This document shows, piece after piece, positions 1 through 6,055 of a stretch of 50,069 nt of DNA (its first letter is position 1; every line of letters starts with the position of its first letter). The DNA comes from Planctomycetota bacterium (lineage in GTDB: Bacteria > Planctomycetota > MHYJ01 > JACPRB01), in contig DATLZA010000111.1 in assembly GCA_035574235.1 (NCBI GenBank), positions 1 to 50,069 on the forward strand. Reading direction: 5' to 3'. Both the position numbers and the translations under genes were made by a program. The notes under the pieces were generated by a model, which made no database searches, was not told the DNA's origin, and saw only the letters and a program-made list of their open reading frames with translations.

Positions 1-304
1 GCAGGCGCGCGTGCCCCTCGGCGCTCGAGAGGCGCTCGTCCCAGAGAACGACCGGCACCCTCACGCGCGTCCGGAGCTCCTCGGCGAAGTCCATCGCCCG
101 CCGGGCGCTCGGCCCCACCGTGCCGTCCATGTTGAGCGGCAGCCCCACGAGGACCTCCTCCGCCTGATGCTCCTCGGCCACGCGGGCGACGTCCTCGGCG
201 GTGGCGTCCTCGAGCGTCGGAAGCGCCATCGCCAGGCGCCCCTCCGGATCGCTGATCGCCAGCCCCGTGCGCCGCCCGCCCAGGTCCACCGCCAGAACCT
301 TCAT
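1..304 (-). CDS. ruvX: Putative Holliday junction resolvase / pre-16S rRNA nuclease RuvX (YqgF), 3' end missing
   Basis: The frame read leftwards from ATG at 304 gives MKVLAVDLGGRRTGLAISD at the N-terminus, the RNase H-like fold with the first catalytic Asp at residue 7. It continues with VGLPLNMDGT and VVLWDERLSS, the other conserved YqgF/RuvX blocks. About 101 of the usual 135-150 residues lie in the window, and the C-terminus with the last catalytic Asp is cut off at position 1. Family members process the 5' end of 16S rRNA and were first proposed as Holliday junction resolvases. The start codon overlaps the manC stop by one base (TGATG), so it is the distal, translationally coupled gene of a manC-ruvX transcript. 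Confidence 0.9.
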   Translation of the reverse strand, partial: MKVLAVDLGGRRTGLAISDPEGRLAMALPTLEDATAEDVARVAEEHQAEEVLVGLPLNMDGTVGPSARRAMDFAEELRTRVRVPVVLWDERLSSAEGHARL

Positions 305-1371
305 CAGAGGTACGTCTCCAGCCCCCGCCGCCGGATCTCCTCGATGAGCGTCTTGAGCTCGTCGGCGCGGTCCTTCGGACAGACGAGCGTCGCGTCCGGC
401 GTGTGCACCACGACGAAGCCCTCCAGGCCCAGAACGGCGACCAGGTGGCGCGGATCGGAAGAAAGAACCAGGGAGCCCTTCGTCTCCGCCGCCACGCACG
501 CGCCCTCCAGCGCGTTGCCCGCCGCGTCCTTCGGACGCCGCCCCAGCGCGGCCGCCCAGGACCCCACGTCGTCCCACTCGAAGCCGGCCTCGAGCATCAC
601 GACCCGCTCGGCCTTTTCCATCACCCCGTAGTCGATCGAAATCCGGGGGAGTCCCGCGTAGACGCGCTCCAGGACCTCCGGCAGGCGGCTCGTCCCGAAC
701 GCCGCGCGGACCTCCCGCAGCCCCGCGGAGAGCGCCGGCAGGTGGCGGTCGATCTCGGCGAGGATCGCCCGCGCGGACCAGACGAACATTCCGCTGTTCC
801 AGTAGTAGTCCCCCGCGGCCACGAACCCGCGCGCGGTCTCCGGATCGGGCTTCTCGCAAAACCGGCGCACGCGGAAGCCGTTGCCTTCGCGCGCTCCGCG
901 GTGCAGGTAGCCGTAACCGGTCGCGGGATGGCGCGGCCGCACGCCCAGGGTCACCAGCGCCCCCGCCCGCGCCGCCTCGCGCGCCTCCCGGAGGCTGCGG
1001 TGGAATTCGTCCGGCGGATGGATGTCATGGTCGGCCGGGAGCGTCGCGAACACCGCTTCGGGATCCCGCCACTCGAGAAACGCGGCCGCCAGCCCCACCG
1101 CCGCGGCGGTGTCCCGCCCCGCGGGCTCGTCGATGACGTTCTCGGGCGGGAGCAGATCCAGGTCCTCCCGCACCGCCTCGGCGTGCTCCCGCGCGGTCAC
1201 CACGAACACCTGCGCGGGCTCCAGAAGCGGGAAGAGACGCTCGACCGTCCGGCGCACCATCGAGCGGCCGCCCAGAATCGGAAGAAGCTGCTTGGGCCGG
1301 GACCGGCGGGAAAGCGGCCAGAAGCGCGTCCCGCTGCCCCCGGCCAGGACGACGGCGTAGAAATGGCGCAT
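304..1371 (-). CDS. manC: Mannose-1-phosphate guanylyltransferase
   Basis: A 355-residue nucleotidyltransferase, the usual length for the stand-alone GMP-type enzyme without the isomerase domain. The N-terminus holds the nucleotide-binding signature LAGGSGTRFWPLSR (residues 9-22) with Lys27 downstream. Later come LPADHDIH (about 111-118), a metal- and substrate-binding block, and FCEKPD (about 171-176), the variant of the family's F-x-E-K-P motif. It makes GDP-mannose from mannose-1-phosphate and GTP for glycan synthesis in the cytoplasm. An upstream in-frame extension exists, but the homology begins exactly at the ATG at 1371. There is no Shine-Dalgarno; a TATAAT lies 10 nt upstream, so the mRNA is probably leaderless or nearly so. 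It is followed by ruvX with a one-base overlap. Confidence 0.92.
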   Translation of the reverse strand: MRHFYAVVLAGGSGTRFWPLSRRSRPKQLLPILGGRSMVRRTVERLFPLLEPAQVFVVTAREHAEAVREDLDLLPPENVIDEPAGRDTAAAVGLAAAFLEWRDPEAVFATLPADHDIHPPDEFHRSLREAREAARAGALVTLGVRPRHPATGYGYLHRGAREGNGFRVRRFCEKPDPETARGFVAAGDYYWNSGMFVWSARAILAEIDRHLPALSAGLREVRAAFGTSRLPEVLERVYAGLPRISIDYGVMEKAERVVMLEAGFEWDDVGSWAAALGRRPKDAAGNALEGACVAAETKGSLVLSSDPRHLVAVLGLEGFVVVHTPDATLVCPKDRADELKTLIEEIRRRGLETYL

Positions 1372-1381
1372 GCGGGGGGCT

Positions 1382-1387
1382 ATTATA
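1382..1387 (-). promoter_or_regulatory. -10 element TATAAT of manC, probable leaderless start
   Basis: On the minus strand TATAAT is followed by ten bases and the manC ATG. A start site 6-8 nt after the hexamer would leave a leader of only 2-4 nt. No Shine-Dalgarno sequence fits in between. No convincing -35 is visible upstream. Confidence 0.6.
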
Positions 1388-1516
1388 GCACCCCCTCGTC
1401 CTCTGGGCCTGCCGGACATGCCGCCGGGAGGCGCGCTCGCCCGCCGGAATCGCCCATGAGGGCAAGGAACATGACCCCGCGGCCGTCCGGAAATGGGGGG
1501 ATCGGGCGCCCCTCCC

Positions 1517-1534
1517 CACGGCGGGCCCGCCGTG
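1517..1534. repeat. Perfect 18-bp GC palindrome in the manC / FHA-protein intergenic region
   Basis: CACGGCGGGCCCGCCGTG is a perfect inverted repeat lying between two divergently oriented genes. It could be a regulator binding site or a chance GC palindrome; nothing else in the sequence assigns a role. Apart from this, the manC -10 element and the palindrome at 1590-1606, the 316-nt region 1372-1687 shows no gene. Confidence 0.35.
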
Positions 1535-1589
1535 AAGTAGCGGGCCGGTGACAACCCCGGCCCCCCCCGGAACGTATCACTATAGGAGG

Positions 1590-1606
1590 GTTCAGGCCGC
1601 CTGAAC
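1590..1606. promoter_or_regulatory. Operator-like palindrome GTTCAGG-CCG-CCTGAAC
   Basis: A perfect 7-bp inverted repeat with a 3-bp centre sits about 80 nt before the FHA-protein start codon and just after the AT-rich stretch TATCACTATAGG, the only promoter-like sequence in the area. The position fits a repressor or activator site controlling the Cys-rich cluster. No regulator gene adjoins it, so the binding protein is unknown. Confidence 0.4.
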
Positions 1607-1687
1607 GTCGACGGCACGAATCGCGCCCGGCGATCCGTTCCGCGGACGTTCACGGAAAACCGGAAGCCCTTGGGGCCGGAGGAGCGG

Positions 1688-3448
1688 ATGATCAGATTGC
1701 TGGTAAAATCGGAGGGCGAGTCGCGCGAGGTGGAGCTGGCCGATTCGGTGGTCACGCTCGGCCGTTCGGCGGAGAACCTCGTCGCGCTGGCCGACAAGAA
1801 GGCTTCCCGCAAGCACGCCAAGATCGAGAAGACCGACTCGGGTTACGTCCTGACGGATCTCGATTCCGGCAACGGCACGCGCGTCAACGGCAAGGACGTC
1901 AAGACGTACGTCCTGGCCAAAGGGGACGAAATCCAGATCGGGCTGACGAGTCTCTTCGTGCTCGAGCTGGACGGCCCGGCGCCGGTGACGGCGGCGGCGC
2001 CCGTCCCTGCGCCGGCTCCCGCCGCGTCCCCGGCCCCTGCGCCGGCCGCTCCCGCCCCGCAAAAGCCCGCCGTTCCGGAGTTCAAGCGCCGGATCACGCG
2101 CCGGGCGTTCTCGTCGCGGTCGGCCGCGCCGGGCCGCGCCGTCGCCGTGGCCGCGATCTTCATCATTCTGGGCGCCGTGGCGTACGCCTTCGTCTTTCAT
2201 CACCACGAGATTCTGCCCAAACCGGCCGTCCATGCGCACCGGCCGGCGGCCGCCCCCAAGGCCGAACCTTCCCGCGCGGAGGCGGAAAAGGCGCTCGAGG
2301 AGCTGCGCGCCCGGGCCGCCGCCGGCCCGGTCACCGACGCCCTGGTCCGCGAAGCGGAGGAGCAGGCGGAGCGCTTCGAGGCCGTGGCGCCCGGGTTCGC
2401 CGCCCTCCGGGACGACCTCAAGCGCCGTCGCTCCGAAGACATCGCGAAGATGACCTTCGCGGACGTGGAGCGTCTGGTCCAGGAGCACCTCCAGAATCAC
2501 CGGTACGGAGAGGCGATCCACGCGCTCAAGGCCCTGTCGGGCACTCCGGAGGAAGGGGCCGCGTCGTCGCTCCTCGAGCGGATCACCGCGCAGGTCCGCG
2601 CCGACCGCGAGGCGGTGGACGAAGCCGGCAAGAAGCTCGTCGAGGCCAAACGGTATTCGGAAGCGGCGGAGCATTACCGGAAAAACGCTCCGCGCTTCCG
2701 GGGGACGGAGCACTACAGCTATCTGGCCGGCAAGCCGGAGCGCCTCATGCTCCTGGCGGAAGCGGATCTGGCCGCCTCCAAGGCGAAGGCGGAGCGTCCC
2801 GCGCCGGCGCCGGCGCCCGCCGCGCCTCCCAAGCCCGCGGAAGAGCCTCTGGCCAAGGCGATGCCCGCTCCGGAGCCCGCCAAGCCGGCGATGAAACCGG
2901 AGCCCATGAAGCCGGAGCCGGCCATGAAACCCGAGGCTCCCAAGCCGGAGCCCATGAAGCCGGAACCGATGAAGCCTCCGGCGCCCAAGCCGGAACCTCC
3001 GAAGCCGGAGCCGGCCAAGCCGGAACCCGCCAAGGCCGAGAAGGCCCGGCCCGCGTTCAAGAAGCCGCCGGTGCTTTGCGACATCAAGCGCACGGTCAAG
3101 GGAATGTTCTGCACGACGTGCGACCGCGTGCTGGACCCCGAGAATGACACGCGCCGCGGAGTCTGCAAGCGCTGCGAAGAAAAGCCCATGAAGATCGACA
3201 TGTGCGTGCGGCGCTACTTCCAGGCGGCCTGCCACCCCGAGAAGGTGAGCGACAAGCCCGTCTTCTGCTGAGGGAAGCTCCACGATACTCCGTTGGAGGA
3301 TCGGGCCCGGATCGTTTACTACTGCGAGTCCTGCGAACAGGTGGGGGACACTCAGGGCGACGTGCCCCATACCCCCGAATGCAAGAATCGATTCGGCGTG
3401 ACGAAGGTGTGCACGAAGTCGGGGCACGAGCCCCATTCGGGAAAATAG
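1688..3448 (+). CDS. FHA-domain membrane protein with periplasmic Cys-rich domain; in-frame UGA read as selenocysteine (candidate)
   Basis: The ATG at 1688 follows a GGAGGAG Shine-Dalgarno. Residues 1-100 form an FHA phosphothreonine-binding domain (GRS at 26-28, SRKHA at 41-45, NGT near 62). A Pro/Ala-rich stretch, one transmembrane helix (about 150-170), a charged helical region possibly TPR-like (about 190-365) and a Pro/Lys/Glu/Met linker (about 370-455) follow. The C-terminal domain holds CTTC, CKRC and a CHP motif. At residue 528 the frame meets UGA directly after a Cys, then runs on 58 codons to TAG at 3446. That extension (EDRARIVYYCESC) matches the gene at 3483 (EDRARIIYECSTC). If UGA were a true stop, 211 nt would separate the two genes; with readthrough the gap is 34 nt. 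FHA would be cytoplasmic and the Cys/Sec domain periplasmic. Sec is inferred; premature termination at 3271 remains possible. Confidence 0.72.
2860..3045 (+). repeat. In-gene repeat coding a Lys-Pro-Glu-Pro-Met linker
   Basis: Tandem degenerate units coding KPEPMKPEPA-like peptides produce a run of near-identical AAGCCGGAGCC words inside the FHA-protein gene. The peptide is extended and charged, suited to spanning periplasm or peptidoglycan between the helical region and the terminal Cys domain. Such tracts often vary in length between strains. Confidence 0.7.
3269..3271 (+). other. In-frame UGA, candidate selenocysteine codon (Cys-Sec pair)
   Basis: UGA follows a UGC codon, giving Cys-UGA-Gly. 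In the all-Cys paralogue at 4981 the same place is Cys-Cys-Gly within KPVRCCG, against KPVFC-UGA-G here. Homology resumes immediately after the codon. UGA aligned to Cys with conserved sequence on both sides is the classical signature of a selenoprotein gene. Confidence 0.72.
3281..3305 (+). promoter_or_regulatory. Candidate bacterial SECIS hairpin
   Basis: CTCC (3288-3291) pairs with GGAG (3295-3298) around the 3-nt loop GTT. The stem extends, after one A-G mismatch, through GAT/ATC (3284-3286 with 3300-3302) and C3283-G3303. The loop begins with G and starts 20 nt after the UGA, within the distance known for bacterial SECIS elements, whose apical loop has an early G contacted by SelB. Folding was done by eye. 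Confidence 0.5.
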
Positions 3449-3482
3449 GGACCTCCCCGGGCGGGGAGCGGAAAGGAGCGGG

Positions 3483-4301
3483 ATGATGAGCATGAGGAAG
3501 GCCGCGGGGGCGGTCTGCGCCCTCGTTCTGGCGGCGGGCGCCGCCTTCGCCCTGGCCCAGGCCAAGCCGGTCAACGCCAAGTGCCCCGTCAAGCCCCAGA
3601 ACGCCGCCAAGCCGGACATCACGGCGGCCTACAAGGGGCACACGATCGGCTTCTGCTGCGGCGGCTGCAAACAGCGGTTCGCCGGGGATCCGGACGCCTA
3701 CGCCGAACAGATCCCCGAGCTCTCCAAGGCCCCGGCCAGGCCGGACAACAAACCCATCAACGCCAAGTGCCCGGTCCGCCCGGACCAGCCGGCCAAGGCC
3801 GCCGTCACGGTCACGATCCAGGGCAAGGTCATCGGGTTCTGCTGCAAGTCCTGCCTGGCCAAGTTCTCCAAGAGTCCGGAAGCGTACCTCGCTTCGATTC
3901 CGGAGCTGCGGGTGCGCAACGGATCGTCCTCGGAAAAGACCGGTCCCTGCGAGGTGAACCGGACGGCCAAGGGATACTACTGCACCACCTGCAAGCGCGA
4001 GCTGGGGCCGGACGACGTGCGCGGCGGGCTCTGCAAGCGGTGCGAGAACAAACCCACCGAGATCGAGTATTGCGTCAAGCTCGTCCCCAAGCCCGTTCCG
4101 CCCAAGAACGGGAAGCCGCAGCCGCCGGAGATCGCCGAAGACCGCGCACGGATCATCTACGAATGCTCGACCTGCGGCGCCCGCGCGGACGTGGAGGCCG
4201 AGGTCAAGCATAAACCGGACTGCAAGCCGGTGCTTGGAGCCTCCTACAAGAAGATCTGCTCGAAGTCCGGCAAGCCGCCTCACGTGGGGGATGAGAAATG
4301 A
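3483..4301 (+). CDS. Secreted double-YHS, Cys-rich putative metal-binding protein
   Basis: A 272-residue protein with a signal peptide ending near AFALAQA. Two tandem YHS-like repeats follow, each starting NAKCPV and carrying a GFCC-x-x-C core (GFCCGGCKQRF and GFCCKSCLAKF). YHS domains occur in heavy-metal transport and sensor proteins. The C-terminal half is homologous to the C-terminus of the FHA protein just upstream: GYYCTTC, LCKRC, then EDRARIIYECSTC and a terminal CSKSGKPP block. It lacks the segment where the relatives carry Cys-Cys or UGA, having a Pro/Lys-rich stretch instead. A GGAAAGGAG Shine-Dalgarno precedes ATG-ATG at 3483; the ATG at 3492 is an alternative. The substrate is unknown; soft metal or metalloid binding is inferred from the Cys content. 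Confidence 0.85.
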   Translation: MMSMRKAAGAVCALVLAAGAAFALAQAKPVNAKCPVKPQNAAKPDITAAYKGHTIGFCCGGCKQRFAGDPDAYAEQIPELSKAPARPDNKPINAKCPVRPDQPAKAAVTVTIQGKVIGFCCKSCLAKFSKSPEAYLASIPELRVRNGSSSEKTGPCEVNRTAKGYYCTTCKRELGPDDVRGGLCKRCENKPTEIEYCVKLVPKPVPPKNGKPQPPEIAEDRARIIYECSTCGARADVEAEVKHKPDCKPVLGASYKKICSKSGKPPHVGDEK

Positions 4302-4342
4302 ATCCCCTCCGCCACGACGGCTGACGCGACGCGACGCTCCGC

Positions 4343-4360
4343 GCCCCCGGATCCGGGGGC
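4343..4360 (+). terminator. Possible terminator hairpin after the YHS gene
   Basis: GCCCCCGGATCCGGGGGC is a perfect palindrome 42 nt after the YHS stop codon, followed by TCTT only. A second, weaker GCGCCC/GGGCGC hairpin (4369-4393) is followed by TCCCCTTTA. The U-tracts are poor, so termination may be partial. The rest of 4302-4453 holds no gene. Confidence 0.4.
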
Positions 4361-4453
4361 TCTTCGAGGCGCCCGCCCGAGGGGCCGGGGCGCTCCCCTT
4401 TACGGACCGTCCTCGGTTTTCGTTTTCCCAGTCTTTTTTCAGGGAGGTGGCTT

Positions 4454-4873
4454 ATGCGAAAAGCGTGGTGGGTGGGGGCGCTCGCCGCGGCGATCGCGCT
4501 CGTGGCGGCGGCGCAGGCGCCCCCGCGGTGTACGGGGACTCCGTCCAAGAAGCCGTACTGCAAGACGTGCGACAAGTTGCTCGATCCCAAGACGGAGATG
4601 AAGGGCCGGAAGTGCGCCAAGGACGACACGGAAACGACGCTGGTCGACGTCTGCGTGAAGAAGACGCCGTACGTCAAGTGCCACCCGAACAAGGAGGGGC
4701 TCAAGGTCGGCGGAACCTGATGAGGGAATCCCGTCACCGAACAGGTGGATGAGGCCCGTGTGGTCTCGAAGTGCACGGGGTGCAACGCGGAGGCGCTCAG
4801 CCCGAAAGACCTCAAGCACGCGGACGACTGCAAGAAGAAGGCGCTGGCCCGGGGGTGCAAGCACGTCCTCTAG
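4454..4873 (+). CDS. Small secreted Cys-rich protein with tandem UGA-UGA, candidate Sec-Sec selenoprotein
   Basis: The ATG at 4454 follows GGGAGGTGG. A signal peptide (about residues 1-22) leads into PPRC, CKTC, a KC near 50, DVC and KCHP, the arrangement of the paralogue at 4981. After 88 residues the frame meets two consecutive UGA codons, then continues 50 codons to TAG at 4871. The extension has CTGC and DLKHADDC, against CEGC and ALKHADGC in the paralogue, so it is coding. UGA-UGA falls where the paralogue has Cys-Cys, both followed by Gly (one residue is inserted just before). A terminator begins 22 nt after the TAG, which marks the TAG as the true end. The full product is 139 residues with Sec at 89-90. 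Without Sec insertion an 88-residue truncated protein is made. Function unknown; metal or metalloid binding or redox in the periplasm is inferred. Confidence 0.72.
4718..4723 (+). other. Tandem UGA-UGA, candidate consecutive selenocysteine codons
   Basis: Two adjacent UGA codons replace the vicinal Cys-Cys of the paralogue at 4981. The eight bases TGAGGGAA starting at the second UGA are identical to those at the UGA of the FHA protein (3269-3276). Consecutive Sec residues are very unusual and would form a vicinal diselenol or diselenide. Confidence 0.68.
4734..4748 (+). promoter_or_regulatory. Candidate SECIS hairpin downstream of UGA-UGA
   Basis: CACC (4735-4738) pairs with GGTG (4744-4747) around the loop GAACA, with a flanking U-G pair and, beyond a small internal loop, one or two further C-G pairs. 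The loop starts with G, 15 nt after the second UGA and 18 nt after the first. It is weaker than the hairpin at 3281 and was judged by eye. Confidence 0.4.
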
Positions 4874-4895
4874 GCCGCTGCCGCAAGGATTCCGG

Positions 4896-4931
4896 AAGGC
4901 GCCCGGTCTCCCCTCGGGGACCGGGCGCCTT
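4896..4931 (+). terminator. Rho-independent-type terminator after the tandem-UGA gene
   Basis: AAGGCGCCCGGTC and GACCGGGCGCCTT form a perfect 13-bp stem with a 10-nt loop, followed by the T-rich TTCCCTTTCC. It begins 22 nt beyond the TAG at 4871 but 172 nt beyond the UGA pair, supporting the TAG as the natural end of the gene. Confidence 0.8.
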
Positions 4932-4954
4932 TCCCTTTCCCGCCCGGCGGGCCG

Positions 4955-4960
4955 TATAAT
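4955..4960 (+). promoter_or_regulatory. -10 element TATAAT of the small Cys-rich gene at 4981
   Basis: TATAAT lies 20 nt before the start, followed by a strong GGAGGAGG Shine-Dalgarno, so this gene has a short conventional leader. It comes directly after the terminator of the preceding gene, so the gene has its own promoter. No clear -35 is seen. Confidence 0.6.
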
Positions 4961-4980
4961 CTCTCGGAGGAGGTGACGCC

Positions 4981-5388
4981 ATGAAAGCCGTTCTCGCCGC
5001 GGCCGTCCTGGCCGTCGCGGCGGCGGTCCCGGCGCGACCGCCCTGCGAGATGAAGAACAAAGTGAAGCGGTGGCATTGCCCCAAGTGCGAAAAGCTCTAC
5101 CCTCCGAACGCCGTGAAGGCGCGAACCTGCCCCGAGGACAAGGCGTCCCTGGAGCAGGCGGAGGTGTGCGTGCGGGAGCGCTACGTGGCCGCCTGCCATC
5201 CGGACAAGGTGGGGGACAAACCCGTGCGCTGCTGCGGCGTGGAGTACACCAAGCCGACCCTGGACGAATCGGAGATTCTTTACGTCTGCGAAGGATGCGG
5301 GGTCAAGTCGAGGACCCTGGGCGCCCTCAAGCACGCCGACGGCTGCGCGGACCGCAAGGTCAAGAAGCGCTGCGGGCACGCCGCGTGA
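4981..5388 (+). CDS. Small secreted Cys-rich protein, all-Cys paralogue
   Basis: A 135-residue protein with a signal peptide (about 1-20, AAAVPARPPC). It has the same Cys skeleton as its neighbours: HCPKC, TC, EVC, ACHPDK, a vicinal Cys-Cys in KPVRCCGVEY, then YVCEGC and LKHADGC with a terminal RCGHAA. The two CxxC knuckles look like treble-clef or zinc-ribbon halves. It is uninterrupted and serves as the internal reference showing that UGA in the relatives replaces Cys. Translation starts after GGAGGAGG. No known family was recognised; periplasmic metal or metalloid binding is an inference from Cys content and from the neighbouring YHS protein and membrane protein. Confidence 0.85.
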   Translation: MKAVLAAAVLAVAAAVPARPPCEMKNKVKRWHCPKCEKLYPPNAVKARTCPEDKASLEQAEVCVRERYVAACHPDKVGDKPVRCCGVEYTKPTLDESEILYVCEGCGVKSRTLGALKHADGCADRKVKKRCGHAA

Positions 5389-5419
5389 ACGAATTCCTTG
5401 GTGCGCGCGGGCGAGGCGC

Positions 5420-5425
5420 TATAAT
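5420..5425 (+). promoter_or_regulatory. -10 element TATAAT, probable leaderless start of the gene at 5435
   Basis: TATAAT is followed by nine bases (CGCGCGCCC) and ATG. There is no room for a Shine-Dalgarno, and a start site 6-8 nt after the hexamer would fall 1-3 nt before the ATG. Confidence 0.62.
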
Positions 5426-5434
5426 CGCGCGCCC

Positions 5435-6055
5435 ATGGACAAACTGGCCGTCAGCCTGCTGTCCACCTTCACGGTCGCGCTTCTGCACACGCTGATCCCG
5501 AGCCACTGGCTGTGCTTCGTGGTTGTGGGGCGGGCGCAGGGCTGGCGGACGCGAAAGACGCTCGCGGTCGCGGCGGCCGCGGGGACGCTCCACGTGGCCT
5601 CCACGGTGGGGCTCGGGGTGGCGGTCGTGGCTTTCGGGAAGGCGTTTCTCGACCCTGAAAGCCCGGTCCTCGAAAAAGGCGGCGCGGCGATCCTGATCGC
5701 GCTCGGGCTTCTCTACCTGGCCTCGCACGTTCTGCACGCGGGCCACCGCCACGCGCACGACCAGTCCGTGACCGAAAAGACCGCGTTCGCGGCGCTCGTC
5801 CTGTCGCTCGTCTTTTCGCCCTGCTCGGCGGCCATTCCGTTCCTCGTGGCCGCCTCGCACACCCTGGGGACGGGGGCGGTGATGCTCCTCTCGGCCGTCC
5901 TTCTGGCGACGACGCTGGGGGTGATGATGCTTCTCATCGGGCTGACGACCCTCGGGATCGAAAAGCTCCAGTTCTCCTTCTTCGACCGCTACGAGAAGCT
6001 CATTCTGGGGCTGGTCCTGGCCGCGCTCGGGGGGCTTTCGCTGGCGGTTCATTGA
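5435..6055 (+). CDS. Polytopic membrane protein, possible NicO/RcnA-like metal transporter
   Basis: 206 residues with about six predicted membrane helices. The first helix carries HTLIPSHW, reminiscent of the H-x4-D/S-H motifs of nickel/cobalt exporters and LysE-type transporters. A cytoplasmic or periplasmic His-rich loop HAGHRHAH follows helix 3, and the fourth helix has FSPCSAAIPF, a Pro-Cys motif seen also in CcdA/DsbD-like proteins. No domain is conclusive. Its place directly after four Cys-rich metal-binding-like proteins suggests metal or metalloid transport, or electron transfer to them. Its C-terminus overlaps the convergent gene at 6049 by 7 bp. Confidence 0.75.
   Translation: MDKLAVSLLSTFTVALLHTLIPSHWLCFVVVGRAQGWRTRKTLAVAAAAGTLHVASTVGLGVAVVAFGKAFLDPESPVLEKGGAAILIALGLLYLASHVLHAGHRHAHDQSVTEKTAFAALVLSLVFSPCSAAIPFLVAASHTLGTGAVMLLSAVLLATTLGVMMLLIGLTTLGIEKLQFSFFDRYEKLILGLVLAALGGLSLAVH

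Noticed and set aside
3269-4723. UGA reassigned to an amino acid throughout the genome (code 4 or 25)
   Set aside because: UGA ends many intact genes in the window, for example manC, CtaE, ActB and the NtrC-pair kinase, often within ATGA/GTGA overlaps. UGA is therefore a normal stop here and readthrough is site-specific.
3272-4873. The two UGA genes as simple nonsense-mutation pseudogenes
   Set aside because: Three UGAs hit exactly the two positions of one vicinal Cys pair in two paralogues, all are UGA rather than UAG or UAA, and the downstream frames keep all Cys and proper stops. Independent decay would be scattered. It is not fully excluded.
4981-5388. The Cys-rich protein at 4981 as a third selenoprotein
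   Set aside because: Its vicinal pair is encoded TGC-TGC and its frame is uninterrupted, so it is the Cys reference of the family.
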